Assembly (NCBI RefSeq): GCF_000717875.1
Contig: NZ_JOCT01000006.1
Span: 1-64,000, forward strand
Reading direction: 5' to 3'
Length of the DNA: 64,000 nt
Origin: Streptomyces sp. NRRL S-455
GTDB taxonomy: Bacteria; Actinomycetota; Actinomycetes; Streptomycetales; Streptomycetaceae
In this document: positions 9,562-18,038 of the stretch, in pieces
Layout: every line of letters begins with the position of its first letter
Position numbering within the stretch: the first letter of the stretch is position 1
The notes under the pieces: generated by a model
What the model was told of the DNA's origin: nothing
What the model saw: only the letters and a program-made list of their open reading frames with translations
Database searches by the model: none
Program-made: the position numbers and the translations under genes

Positions 9562-10086
9562 ATGAACCGTCGCCCCGTCCGCCGGCGCATAGCCCTGGCC
9601 GCCGCGGTCGCGGTCGCCGCCGCCGGTACCTTCGCCCTCGGGGCGGGGGTTGCCGGGGCCGACTCCGCGAGCGAGTCCGCCAAGCACACCAAGCCGGTGA
9701 CCAAGGCGCAGGTACTCTCGCTGTTCGATCAGTGGAACGCCGCGCTGCGGACCGGCGACCCGAACAAGGTCGCCGACCTGTACGCGAAGGACGCGGTCCT
9801 GCTGCCGACCGTCTCCAACAACGTCCGTACGGACAGAGCCGAGATCGTCGACTATTTCGAGCACTTCCTGCAGAACAAGCCGGTGGGGACGAAGGTCGAG
9901 TCGGTCGTCAACGTGCTCGACCGGGACACCGTCATCGACACCGGTGTGTACGAGTTCGCGCTGACCGACCACGAGACGGGCGAGAAGAGCACCGTCAAGG
10001 CGCGCTACACCTACGCCTACGAGAAGCAGCGGGACGGGAAGTGGCTGATCGTGAACCACCACTCCTCGAAGATGCCGGAGGGGTGA
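9562..10086 (+). CDS. Secreted SgcJ/EcaC-type (DUF4440, NTF2-like) protein
   Basis: 174 aa. Residues 1-~38 are a signal peptide (RRPVRRR charge cluster, hydrophobic AVAVAAAGTFALGAGVAGA, then a signal-peptidase-like ADSA). The mature part is an NTF2-like alpha+beta fold: VLSLFDQWNAALRTGDPNKV, LYAKDAVLLPTVS, VKARYTYAYEKQRDGKWLIV and NHHSSKMPEG. This matches the SgcJ/EcaC family of small association or cyclase-like domains. It ends four bases before the convergent histidine kinase gene. The ligand is unknown. Confidence 0.88.
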   Translation: MNRRPVRRRIALAAAVAVAAAGTFALGAGVAGADSASESAKHTKPVTKAQVLSLFDQWNAALRTGDPNKVADLYAKDAVLLPTVSNNVRTDRAEIVDYFEHFLQNKPVGTKVESVVNVLDRDTVIDTGVYEFALTDHETGEKSTVKARYTYAYEKQRDGKWLIVNHHSSKMPEG

Positions 10087-10089
10087 GCC

Positions 10090-11442
10090 TCAGCCGCGGT
10101 GGGCGGCCCGGAGCGTGATCGTCACGCACAGGCCGCCGCCCGGGGCGTCCGTCAGGGACACGGTCCCGCCGTCGTCCGTCGCCAGCTGCTTGACGACGGC
10201 GAGACCCAGGCCGGAGCCGGCCTTCCCGGTCAAGCCCTGGCCCCGCCAGAAGCGGTCGAAGGCGCGGGACTTCTCGGCGTCCGACATGCCGGGGCCCTCG
10301 TCCAGGACCGACACCCCCACCACATCGCCCCCGGGGTCCAGCCGCACGGTGATCGTCCCGCCGTCGGGTGACACCTCCAGGGCGTTGGAGAGCACGTTGT
10401 CCAGCATCTGGTCCAGATGACCGGGGCTGGACAGCGCAGACGGCCGGCCGTCGGTACTCCCCCTGAGCGCGATGGTGACTCCGCGCTCGTCGGCGGCCGG
10501 CCTCCATACGGCGAGCCGCTCCCGCACGATGTCCATCAGCGGGAGCGGTTCCGCCGCCGTCACCTTGGCCTCGGCACGGGCGAGTACCAGCAGGCCGTTG
10601 ACCAGGCGGCTCATGCGTACGACCTCCGCCGTGGCCTGCTCGACGTCCTCGCGGACGAACTCGTCGTCGACGCCGTCCGCGATGTTGTCCAGGGACAGCC
10701 GCAGAGCCGTGAGCGGGGTGCGCAGCTGGTGGGAGGCGTCCGCTACGAAGATGCGCTGGGCCGCGATCAGGGTGTCCAGGCGTTCCGCGCCCTGGTTGAG
10801 GGTGCGGGCCAGGGTCTGGGTCTCCGGAGGGCCCGTCACGGGGGAGCGGGCCGTCAGGTCGCCGTCGCTGAACTTGCTGGCCATGTCGTTGAGCTGGCGC
10901 AGCGGGCGGGTGAGCCGGCGGGCCGCGACGACGCCGAGCACGGCTGCCACGCCCAGGACCAGCACCGCCAGGACCGCCCGGAAGCCCCAGATCTGCCACA
11001 GACGGCCGGTCATCTCGTCCGTGGAATAGAGGATGCGTACGGCGCCGACGACCCGGTCCGTGCCGGCCGCGCGGGCGGGGACCGTGATCACCAGCTCGGG
11101 GCCCCAGATGAAGGAGGAGCCCCAGTCGGTCGTGGGCCTGCCGTCCTGAAGGGCCCTGGTCAGTGCCGCGTCACGGGTCAGCCGGGGCAGGTCCGCCGCG
11201 CAGCTCGGGGTGGTGGTGACCTGGATCTCGTCGTCGTAGGCCTTGGCCATCTCCTCCAGGGCCTGGCACGAGGCGGCCCGGCCGTCGCCCAGCAGCAGCG
11301 CCATGGCGTCGGCCTCGCGCAGGACCGACGCCTGGGTGTCGCCCCGCAACTGGTCCGTGAGCGTGAAGGCCACCGGCACGGTGAACAACGCGATGGCCAC
11401 CGCGACGAGCAGGACGTAGCTGCGGACGAGTTGGCGGATCAT
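10090..11442 (-). CDS. Two-component sensor histidine kinase
   Basis: 450 aa. First membrane helix at ~8-30, an extracytoplasmic sensor of ~120 residues with two Cys, a second helix at ~150-170, then HAMP. The phosphoacceptor is in ADASHQLRTPLTALRLSL (H-box). ATP-binding motifs follow: DQMLDNVLSNALEVSP (N box), DEGPGMSDAEKSRAFDRFW (G1/F) and GSGLGLAVVKQLA (G2). Its start overlaps the response regulator stop by 4 bp, so kinase and regulator form one operon transcribed leftward. The signal is unknown. Confidence 0.95.
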   Translation of the reverse strand: MIRQLVRSYVLLVAVAIALFTVPVAFTLTDQLRGDTQASVLREADAMALLLGDGRAASCQALEEMAKAYDDEIQVTTTPSCAADLPRLTRDAALTRALQDGRPTTDWGSSFIWGPELVITVPARAAGTDRVVGAVRILYSTDEMTGRLWQIWGFRAVLAVLVLGVAAVLGVVAARRLTRPLRQLNDMASKFSDGDLTARSPVTGPPETQTLARTLNQGAERLDTLIAAQRIFVADASHQLRTPLTALRLSLDNIADGVDDEFVREDVEQATAEVVRMSRLVNGLLVLARAEAKVTAAEPLPLMDIVRERLAVWRPAADERGVTIALRGSTDGRPSALSSPGHLDQMLDNVLSNALEVSPDGGTITVRLDPGGDVVGVSVLDEGPGMSDAEKSRAFDRFWRGQGLTGKAGSGLGLAVVKQLATDDGGTVSLTDAPGGGLCVTITLRAAHRG

Positions 11443-12140
11443 GAGGCGCCGCTGTCCTCGTCCTTGACGATCTCCAGGCGGAAGCCGACCCCGCGCACCG
11501 CCTCGATCGTGATCGCGCCCGCCAGCTTCCGCCGCAGCGCCGCCACGTGCACGTCCAGTGTCTTCGTCGGCCCGAACCAGTTCTCGTCCCAGACCGCTTC
11601 CATGATCTGCTCGCGCGACATCAGCGCACCGGGCTCCTCGGTGAGGAACGCCAACAGGTCGTACTCCTTGGGCGCGAGCGGTACCTCCTCGCCGTCCAAG
11701 CGCACCCGGGCCGCCTTGCGGTCGATGGTCAGACGGGTGCCGTAGCGGTCGGGGCCGTTCTCGGGCGAGCCCGGGGCGGAGCTACGGGGCTGTACGCGGC
11801 GCATGACCGCGCGAATGCGGGCTATGACCTCACGGACGCCGAACGGCTTGGAAACGTAGTCGTCCGCGCCGATCTCCAGGCCCACCACCCGGTCCGTCTC
11901 GTCGCTGCGGGCGCTGATCACGATGATCGGGACGTCGCCGCGCTCGCGCAGCGCCTTGCAGACATCCAGGCCGTCGGTGTCGGGCAGGCCGAGATCCAGC
12001 AGGACGACCTCGTACGGTCCCTCGTGCCTGAGTGCCGCCTCGCCCGTGGTCACCCACTCGGCCTCGAAGCCGTAGCGCTTGAGGCCGCGTCTGAGGGACT
12101 CGGCGACCGGTTCATCGTCTTCCACCAGGAGTACGCGCAC
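11439..12140 (-). CDS. OmpR/PhoB-family response regulator
   Basis: 233 aa. The receiver domain has the acidic pair in LLVEDDEPV, the phosphorylated Asp in VVLLDLGLPDTDG, Ser/Thr in IIVISARSD, and Lys in YVSKPF. The C-terminal winged helix (from ~140) includes LAPKEYDLLAFLTEEPG, WDENWFGPTKTLDVHVAALR and IEAVRGVGFRLE, typical of OmpR. It is first in the operon, followed by its kinase with 4-bp overlap. A 235-bp gap separates it from the divergent lysC and must hold both promoters. Confidence 0.96.
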   Translation of the reverse strand: MRVLLVEDDEPVAESLRRGLKRYGFEAEWVTTGEAALRHEGPYEVVLLDLGLPDTDGLDVCKALRERGDVPIIVISARSDETDRVVGLEIGADDYVSKPFGVREVIARIRAVMRRVQPRSSAPGSPENGPDRYGTRLTIDRKAARVRLDGEEVPLAPKEYDLLAFLTEEPGALMSREQIMEAVWDENWFGPTKTLDVHVAALRRKLAGAITIEAVRGVGFRLEIVKDEDSGAS

Positions 12141-12375
12141 AGCCGAACCCTAGTACTTGAAAGTTGAGCCACCGGGGCCGGTCCGTGTGCGATTGTGACG
12201 CCGGGCACTTTTCCGCGTGTCCCGTGCCCAGATGGGCATGAGCAGCCCTGAGCGAGTACCCCGGAAATCTCACCATGCGATATCGCGGAAGTGGATTTCG
12301 GACGCTCGCTAGACTGAGCCGACCGCAGTACGAAGGCGTATGAGCGGATAGAGACGGATTGAGCGAGGAGCGCAC

Positions 12376-13653
12376 GTGGGCCTTGTCGTGCAGAAGTACG
12401 GAGGCTCCTCCGTAGCCGATGCCGAGGGCATCAAGCGCGTCGCCAAGCGGATCGTGGAAGCGAAGCAGAACGGCAACCAGGTGGTTGCCGTCGTTTCCGC
12501 GATGGGCGACACGACGGACGAGCTGATCGATCTCGCCGAGCAGGTTTCCCCGATGCCTGCCGGGCGCGAGCTCGACATGCTGCTGACCGCCGGAGAGCGG
12601 ATCTCCATGGCACTGCTGGCCATGGCGATCAAAAAGCTGGGCCACGAGGCCCAGTCGTTCACCGGCAGCCAGGCGGGTGTCATCACCGACTCGGTCCACA
12701 ACAAGGCCCGGATCATCGACGTCACGCCGGGCCGGATCAAGACCTCGGTGGACGAGGGCAACATCGCGATCGTGGCGGGTTTCCAGGGCGTCAGCCAGGA
12801 CACCAAGGACATCACCACGCTCGGTCGCGGTGGCTCCGACACCACGGCAGTGGCCCTCGCCGCCGCCCTTGACGCCGACGTCTGTGAGATCTACACCGAC
12901 GTCGACGGCGTGTTCACCGCCGACCCGCGCGTGGTGAAGAAGGCGAAGAAGATCGACTGGATCTCCTTCGAGGACATGCTCGAACTGGCGGCGTCCGGGT
13001 CGAAGGTGCTGCTCCACCGCTGCGTGGAGTACGCACGCCGGTACAACATCCCGATCCACGTCCGGTCCAGCTTCAGCGGACTTCAGGGCACCTGGGTCAG
13101 CAGCGAGCCGATCAAGCAAGGGGACAAGCAGGTGGAGCAGGCTCTCATCTCGGGTGTCGCGCACGACACCTCCGAGGCCAAGGTCACGGTCGTCGGTGTG
13201 CCGGACAAGCCGGGCGAGGCGGCCTCGATCTTCCGCGCGATCGCCAACGCCGAGATCAACCTCGACATGGTCGTGCAGAACGTGTCCGCCGCCTCCACGG
13301 GGCTGACGGACATCTCCTTCACGCTGCCGAAGACCGAGGGCCGCAAGGCCATCGACGCGCTGGAGAAGAACAAGGCCGCCATCGGCTTCGACTCGCTGCG
13401 CTACGACGACCAGATCGGCAAGATCTCGCTGGTCGGCGCGGGTATGAAGACCAACCCGGGTGTCACGGCCGACTTCTTCACGGCCCTGTCCGACGCGGGT
13501 GTGAACATCGAGCTGATCTCGACCTCCGAGATCCGCATCTCGGTCGTCACGCGTGCCGACGACGTCCCCGAGGCCGTCCGCGCCGTGCACACCGCGTTCG
13601 GGCTCGACTCCGACAGCGACGAGGCCGTCGTCTACGGAGGCACCGGCCGCTGA
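12376..13653 (+). CDS. lysC: Aspartate kinase (alpha and beta subunits)
   Basis: 425 aa from a GTG. It phosphorylates L-aspartate, the first step to lysine, threonine, methionine and diaminopimelate. The kinase domain starts [18 protein letters not shown], with [11 protein letters not shown] and [20 protein letters not shown] in the nucleotide and aspartate sites. Two C-terminal ACT-type domains begin near [12 protein letters not shown] and [15 protein letters not shown] and mediate feedback control. The stop overlaps the asd start (TGATG), forming the usual actinobacterial lysC-asd operon (also called ask-asd). Confidence 0.97.
   Translation: MGLVVQKYGGSSVADAEGIKRVAKRIVEAKQNGNQVVAVVSAMGDTTDELIDLAEQVSPMPAGRELDMLLTAGERISMALLAMAIKKLGHEAQSFTGSQAGVITDSVHNKARIIDVTPGRIKTSVDEGNIAIVAGFQGVSQDTKDITTLGRGGSDTTAVALAAALDADVCEIYTDVDGVFTADPRVVKKAKKIDWISFEDMLELAASGSKVLLHRCVEYARRYNIPIHVRSSFSGLQGTWVSSEPIKQGDKQVEQALISGVAHDTSEAKVTVVGVPDKPGEAASIFRAIANAEINLDMVVQNVSAASTGLTDISFTLPKTEGRKAIDALEKNKAAIGFDSLRYDDQIGKISLVGAGMKTNPGVTADFFTALSDAGVNIELISTSEIRISVVTRADDVPEAVRAVHTAFGLDSDSDEAVVYGGTGR
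13132..13653 (+). other. Probable internal translation start for the aspartokinase beta subunit
   Basis: In corynebacteria lysC has an in-frame internal start giving a beta subunit that consists of the regulatory ACT domains. Here codon 253 is a GTG at the equivalent place ([18 protein letters not shown]), with an AAGGGGAC ribosome-binding-like sequence about seven bases upstream. The product would be 173 aa. The internal start is inferred from position and spacing only. Confidence 0.5.
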
Positions 13654-14729
13654 TGGCCGGACCCGGGCAGACGGGCCGATCAGGCCGGCCCACGCTCGCC
13701 GTGGTGGGAGCGACCGGAGCCGTCGGCACGGTCATGCTTCGCATCCTGTCCCAGCGGGCGGACATCTGGGGCGAGATCCGACTGATCGCCTCCCCGCGCT
13801 CGGCCGGCCGCAAGCTGGCCGTGCGCGGGGAGGAGACCGAAGTCGTGGCGCTCACCGAGGAGGCCTTCGACGGGGTCGACGTCGCCATGTTCGACGTCCC
13901 CGACGAGGTCGCCGAGCGGTGGGCGCCGCTGGCTGCCGCCAAGGGCGCGGTGGTGGTCGACAACTCCGGCACGTTCCGGATGGACCCGGACGTGCCGCTC
14001 GTCGTGCCCGAGGTCAACCCGCACGCCGTGCGCAGACGCCCGCGCGGGATCATCGCCAACCCCAGCTGCACCACGCTCTGCATGATCGTCGCCCTGGGGG
14101 CTCTGCACGCCGAGTTCGGGCTGCGCGAGCTGGTCGTCTCCTCCTACCAGGCGGCCAGCGGCGCCGGCCGCGCGGGCGTGGCCACGCTGCGGGAGCAGCT
14201 GTCCCTGGTCGCCGGTACGGAACTGGGGACCAGCCCCGGTGACGTACGGCGGGCCGTGGGCGACAGCACCGGGCCGTTCCCGGAGCCCGTCGCGCTGAAC
14301 GTCGTGCCGTGGACCGGTACGGCCTGCGAGGACGGCTGGTCCTCGGAGGAGCTGAAGATCCGGGACGAGTCCCGCAAGATCCTCGGGCTGCCCCGCCTTC
14401 CGGTGGCCGTCACCTGTGTCCGGGTGCCGGTGATCACCGCGCACTCGGTGACCGTGCACGCCCGCTTCGAGGGCGAGGTCACCGTGGACAAGGCCCGCGA
14501 GATCCTCGCCACCGCGCCCGGGGTCGTGCTGTTCGACAACCCGGCCGCCGGGGAGTTCCCGACCCCCGCCGACGTGGTCGGCACCGACCCGGCCTGGGTC
14601 GGCCGGGTGCGCCGGGCGCTGGACGACCCCACGGCCCTGGAGCTCTTCGTGTGCGGGGACAACCTGCGCAAGGGCTCCGCGCTCAACACCGCGCAGATCG
14701 CCGAAGTGGTGGCCGCCGAGCTTTCGTGA
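13653..14729 (+). CDS. asd: Aspartate-semialdehyde dehydrogenase
   Basis: 358 aa. It reduces aspartyl phosphate to aspartate semialdehyde using NADPH. The nucleotide site is LAVVGATGAVGTVMLRIL. The catalytic Cys139 is in RGIIANPSCTTLCMIV, followed by the conserved YQAASGAGRAGV. The proton-relay His lies in CVRVPVITAHSVTVH. The ATG shares one base with the lysC stop, so translation is coupled. A strong hairpin lies downstream at 14852-14887. Confidence 0.97.
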   Translation: MAGPGQTGRSGRPTLAVVGATGAVGTVMLRILSQRADIWGEIRLIASPRSAGRKLAVRGEETEVVALTEEAFDGVDVAMFDVPDEVAERWAPLAAAKGAVVVDNSGTFRMDPDVPLVVPEVNPHAVRRRPRGIIANPSCTTLCMIVALGALHAEFGLRELVVSSYQAASGAGRAGVATLREQLSLVAGTELGTSPGDVRRAVGDSTGPFPEPVALNVVPWTGTACEDGWSSEELKIRDESRKILGLPRLPVAVTCVRVPVITAHSVTVHARFEGEVTVDKAREILATAPGVVLFDNPAAGEFPTPADVVGTDPAWVGRVRRALDDPTALELFVCGDNLRKGSALNTAQIAEVVAAELS

Positions 14730-14851
14730 AGTTTCGTGGCGCCGAAAAGTCCGGACCGGTGTCATAGGGGGTTTGTAGGATCTGTGTAGGGCATGTGATC
14801 CGGTCGATGGCCTGATCACTTGTCCCAGGCGCTTCGGCAGCAAAGAATTAC

Positions 14852-14887
14852 CTCCCCGCCCTCCGCAACCGTGCGGAGGGCGGGGAG
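14852..14887 (+). terminator. Strong hairpin downstream of lysC-asd
   Basis: A perfect 16-bp G/C-rich stem with a 4-nt loop (arms 14852-14867 and 14872-14887). No T-run follows, as is usual for Streptomyces terminators. It lies in the 394-bp gap between asd and the sigma factor gene. The rest of that gap (14888-15123) presumably carries the sigma gene promoter, but no clear -35/-10 is visible. Confidence 0.75.
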
Positions 14888-15123
14888 CGTCTTTGCGGTC
14901 GCCCTTCGGCCGTGGGAGCGCTTCAACAGGCGTGGGGACGCCTGGACCGGGCGTGGGGACGTCCGTTCACATTTGGATATAAGGGAAGAGCGGGACGCAT
15001 GAGGGCATTTGATGCACCATCGGATGTGCTGCCTGACGCGGGTAGACCGTCGACGGCGACGGTCGGCGTGAAAGTGATGCCCGGCACGTACAACCCTGAC
15101 GGGGGTCAGCGTGTCCAACAGGC

Positions 15124-15789
15124 GTGGCAGAGGTACTCGACTTCAGCGCGGCACGCGGCACGGTCCTGCGACCGCCCCGTCCGGCGGCATTCCGACCCCG
15201 CGTGCCCGGTGGCATGCCGGTGATCGCGCCCGTGCCCGCAGCGCGGCCGGCCCGCATACCGAACCAGCGTGACGGCGCCGAGGACGGTGTCGCGGCCGGT
15301 ACGACCGTCGACCACCTCACCGAGACCTACCGCGCGCACTACCGCTCGCTGCTGGGTCTCGCCGCCCTCCTCCTCGACGACACGGCCTCCTGCGAGGACG
15401 TCGTCCAGGAGGCCTTCATCCGTGTCCACTCGGCCCGCAAGCGGGTCCGCGACCCCGAGAAGACCCTGGCGTACCTGCGCCAGACCGTCGTCAACCTCTC
15501 GCGCTCCGCGCTGCGCCGCCGCATCCTCGGCCTGAAGCTGCTGTCGAAGCCCATGCCCGACATGGCCAGCGCCGAGGAAGGGGCCTACGACCAGCTGGAA
15601 CGAGACTCCCTCATCAAGGCGATGAAGGGGCTGCAGCGCCGCCAGCGCGAGGTGCTGGTGCTGCGCTACTTCGCGGACATGACCGAGGCGCAGGTCGCCG
15701 AGACCCTCGGCATATCCCTGGGCTCGGTCAAGGCCTACGGCTCGCGCGGCATCGCGGCGCTCCGGCTGGCCATGGAGGCGCCGGCATGA
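15124..15789 (+). CDS. SigE-family ECF RNA polymerase sigma factor
   Basis: 221 aa from a GTG, with a non-conserved Pro/Ala-rich leader of ~55 residues. Region 2 is at ~62-125 (YRAHYRSLLGLAALLLDD, ASCEDVVQEAFIRVH, TLAYLRQTVVNLSRS). Region 4 is at ~160-215 (LQRRQREVLVLRYFADMTEA and LGISLGSVKAYGSRGIAALR). This is the actinobacterial SigE-family ECF group. The stop overlaps the next gene start (ATGA), and the membrane protein encoded there is the likely regulator. Confidence 0.94.
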   Translation: MAEVLDFSAARGTVLRPPRPAAFRPRVPGGMPVIAPVPAARPARIPNQRDGAEDGVAAGTTVDHLTETYRAHYRSLLGLAALLLDDTASCEDVVQEAFIRVHSARKRVRDPEKTLAYLRQTVVNLSRSALRRRILGLKLLSKPMPDMASAEEGAYDQLERDSLIKAMKGLQRRQREVLVLRYFADMTEAQVAETLGISLGSVKAYGSRGIAALRLAMEAPA

Positions 15790-16967
15790 ACGGCGGAGGC
15801 GGCGAGCGTCGTGACGGGCCCGACGGGCCCGAGCCCATCGAGCGGCACGAGCCGGCAAGGCTGCACGCGCACCATCCGAAGCAATCGCACGCTGGGAACG
15901 GAACTGTGAACCACGGCCCCGACGACCAGGGCCCCGAGAGGCCCGACTCGGACGAGCTGGACCTGCGCACGATGCTGCAGCAGGCGGTACAGGACGTGGA
16001 GCCGCGCGACGGCACCCTCGAATACCTGCGGAAGGCGGTGCCCCAGCGGCGGACCCGCAAGCGGCAGGCCGTCGTCGGCGTGGCCGCCGCCGCGTTGTTC
16101 ATCGGCACCGCCGTCCCCGCTCTCGTGCACGTCTCCAACGCCACCGGCTCCGACGCCAACCCCTCGGCCATAGGCCACGCCTCCGAGACCCAGGGCGGCG
16201 CCGGCGAGGGCAAGGGCCCGGACGGCGGTGAGAGCACCCCGGGCGGCACCGCCGGCAAGCCGGAGAGCAAGGACAAGGGCGACAAGAAGGAGAAGGAGAA
16301 GGGCAAGGGCACGGGTCCGGGCACGGGCGCCTCCACCGGCACGTCCCAGGGCGCCGACCCGTCCGCCACCACGGCCGCCGGCATCCAGGCGTGCACCGCG
16401 GCTCAGCTCGGCCCCGCCGCGGCAAGCAGCGCCGCCCCCGACTCCACCGGCGCGGTCTACGGCTCCTTCCGCGTCACCAACGTCTCCGGGGCGAGCTGCA
16501 CGGTCACCGGCCCCGGCTCGGTGAGCGCGCTGCCGCAGGGCGCGGCCGACGCCACCAGGATCAGCACGGCGCGGCACGTGGCCGGCGACGCCGCGGTCGG
16601 CCTGCCCGACCCGTCCCTGGAGGCGGCCCAGCTGGTGCTCACGCCGGGAGCCGCCTACGACGTGAAGTTCGCCTGGGTCCCGTCGGAGACCTGCCCCCCG
16701 GCCGGCGGCAGCAGCGGCGGCGGCAGCGTCGGCGGCTCCGACCCCAGCCCCACCCCCACACCCTCGGAGAACAGCGCGGACCCGGGCGGCACCTCCACCG
16801 GCGGCGAAACGGGCACGGCCCCGCAGCTGGTCAGGGAGGACGGCACGGTCGACGGGAGCGTGGCGGTGACGTACACCCCGGCGACCGGCTCGGGCGCGGG
16901 CTCCGTCACCGTGACCAACGCGTGTGCCGGGACCGTGTACTGGACGGGTGTACTGGCGGGTTCGTAG
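15786..16967 (+). CDS. Membrane protein, probable regulatory partner of the sigma factor
   Basis: 393 aa. Residues 1-~95 are cytoplasmic and acidic, including DELDLRTMLQQAVQDVEPRD, the short conserved segment found in streptomycete proteins encoded after SigE-type sigma genes. One membrane helix follows (VVGVAAAALFIGTAVPAL, ~98-117), then a Lys/Gly-rich linker and an extracellular beta domain with four Cys (GSFRVTNVSGASCTV ... WVPSETCPP). The topology of a cytoplasmic sigma-binding segment plus an external sensor fits an anti-sigma factor, but no ZAS zinc motif is present. The initiation codon overlaps the sigma gene by 4 bp. Confidence 0.7.
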   Translation: MNGGGGERRDGPDGPEPIERHEPARLHAHHPKQSHAGNGTVNHGPDDQGPERPDSDELDLRTMLQQAVQDVEPRDGTLEYLRKAVPQRRTRKRQAVVGVAAAALFIGTAVPALVHVSNATGSDANPSAIGHASETQGGAGEGKGPDGGESTPGGTAGKPESKDKGDKKEKEKGKGTGPGTGASTGTSQGADPSATTAAGIQACTAAQLGPAAASSAAPDSTGAVYGSFRVTNVSGASCTVTGPGSVSALPQGAADATRISTARHVAGDAAVGLPDPSLEAAQLVLTPGAAYDVKFAWVPSETCPPAGGSSGGGSVGGSDPSPTPTPSENSADPGGTSTGGETGTAPQLVREDGTVDGSVAVTYTPATGSGAGSVTVTNACAGTVYWTGVLAGS

Positions 16968-16980
16968 GCGACAGCCGGGG

Positions 16981-17037
16981 TTCGGAGACGGCAGCCGGGT
17001 TCGGAGACGGCAGCCGGGTTCGGAGACGGCAGCCGGG
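16981..17037. repeat. Three exact tandem copies of a 19-bp unit
   Basis: The unit TTCGGAGACGGCAGCCGGG occurs at 16981-16999, 17000-17018 and 17019-17037, with a partial copy just before. It lies in the 96-bp gap between two convergent genes. Copy number variation by slippage is likely; no coding role is seen. Confidence 0.9.
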
Positions 17038-17063
17038 CTCGTAGGTCGACAGCGGGGCCGCGG

Positions 17064-17858
17064 TCAGAGGGCCGGCGCCCGCTGCTGCTCCTCCTCCGGG
17101 ACCAGGCCCAGTGCCGCGTCCCGCGCGAACTCCACCTCGCGGCGCAGCAACCGGAACCACATGAAGATCACGAAGCCGACGAAGGCGAACCACTCGGCGG
17201 TGTAACCGAGGTTCTGGAACGCCTTCAGGTCGAGCCCCGTGTCCGGCGGTGCGCTCGCGGGCACGGCCTTCATGCCCGAGTCGCCCTCGGCGAGCGTGAC
17301 CCACGCGTCGTACACGTCGTACGGCACCAGGTTGACGAGCGACGCCGCGCTGATCGCCGCGGTCTGCCCGGACGGCAGGCCGCCCTGTGCGCTGACGCCG
17401 TTGTCGCCCGGCGTCTCGGACGCCTGGAGCGCACCGGTGACGGTCACCTCACCGCCGGGCGGGGCGGGCGCCCGGTCCGCGTCGGCGGCACCCGGCAGCC
17501 AGCCGCGCACCACCGGCAGCGCCTCGCCGGAGTCGGTGCGCAGCAGTGTCAGGACGTAGAAGCCCTGCTTGCCGTCGAGCTCCCGGCCGGGCACCAGCAG
17601 CTGCTTGCCGTAGCGGCCGGTCGCGGTGACCTGCTTGCCGGACGTGGCCTTGGTCACCGGCAGGAGCTCGGCCAGCGGCCGGGGCGCCTCGTCGCGGGCG
17701 GCGGAGACCTGCTCGGTCGCGGTGCGGTGGTCCTGCACACGGTCCTCGAACCGGCCCAGCTGCCAGGACCCCATGAAGACGCAGAAGGGGATGGACAACA
17801 GTACGAAGACGTTGATCCCCCACCATCGGGGCGTCAGCAGAAACCGGTACACACCCAT
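17064..17858 (-). CDS. SURF1-family cytochrome oxidase assembly protein
   Basis: 264 aa. N-terminal helix FVLLSIPFCVFMGSWQLGRFEDR carries the SURF1 signature W-Q-L-R; the second helix AEWFAFVGFVIFMWFRLL is near the C-terminus. Between them is the extracytoplasmic SURF1 domain, with VTATGRYGKQLLVPGRELDG, GFYVLTLLRTDSGEALPVVRGWLPG, and the late NLGYTAEWF. It helps assemble haem a in aa3-type oxidase. It faces the S9 peptidase gene across a 180-bp divergent gap. Confidence 0.93.
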   Translation of the reverse strand: MGVYRFLLTPRWWGINVFVLLSIPFCVFMGSWQLGRFEDRVQDHRTATEQVSAARDEAPRPLAELLPVTKATSGKQVTATGRYGKQLLVPGRELDGKQGFYVLTLLRTDSGEALPVVRGWLPGAADADRAPAPPGGEVTVTGALQASETPGDNGVSAQGGLPSGQTAAISAASLVNLVPYDVYDAWVTLAEGDSGMKAVPASAPPDTGLDLKAFQNLGYTAEWFAFVGFVIFMWFRLLRREVEFARDAALGLVPEEEQQRAPAL

Positions 17859-18038
17859 ACGGTACGGGGCTGCCGGGCGGGCCCGGCCACGGGGTGGGCC
17901 CGCCCGGCGGCCCGGGCGCCGTTTCAGTACGCGCTTTCAGCCCCTGCCGACCCACTGGAAAGGGGGGACCGGTGGAGGTTGTCCACAGGCTGAGGACCTC
18001 GCCAGCGCAATGTCGGCCAGGGCGTGCAGACTGGGGCC

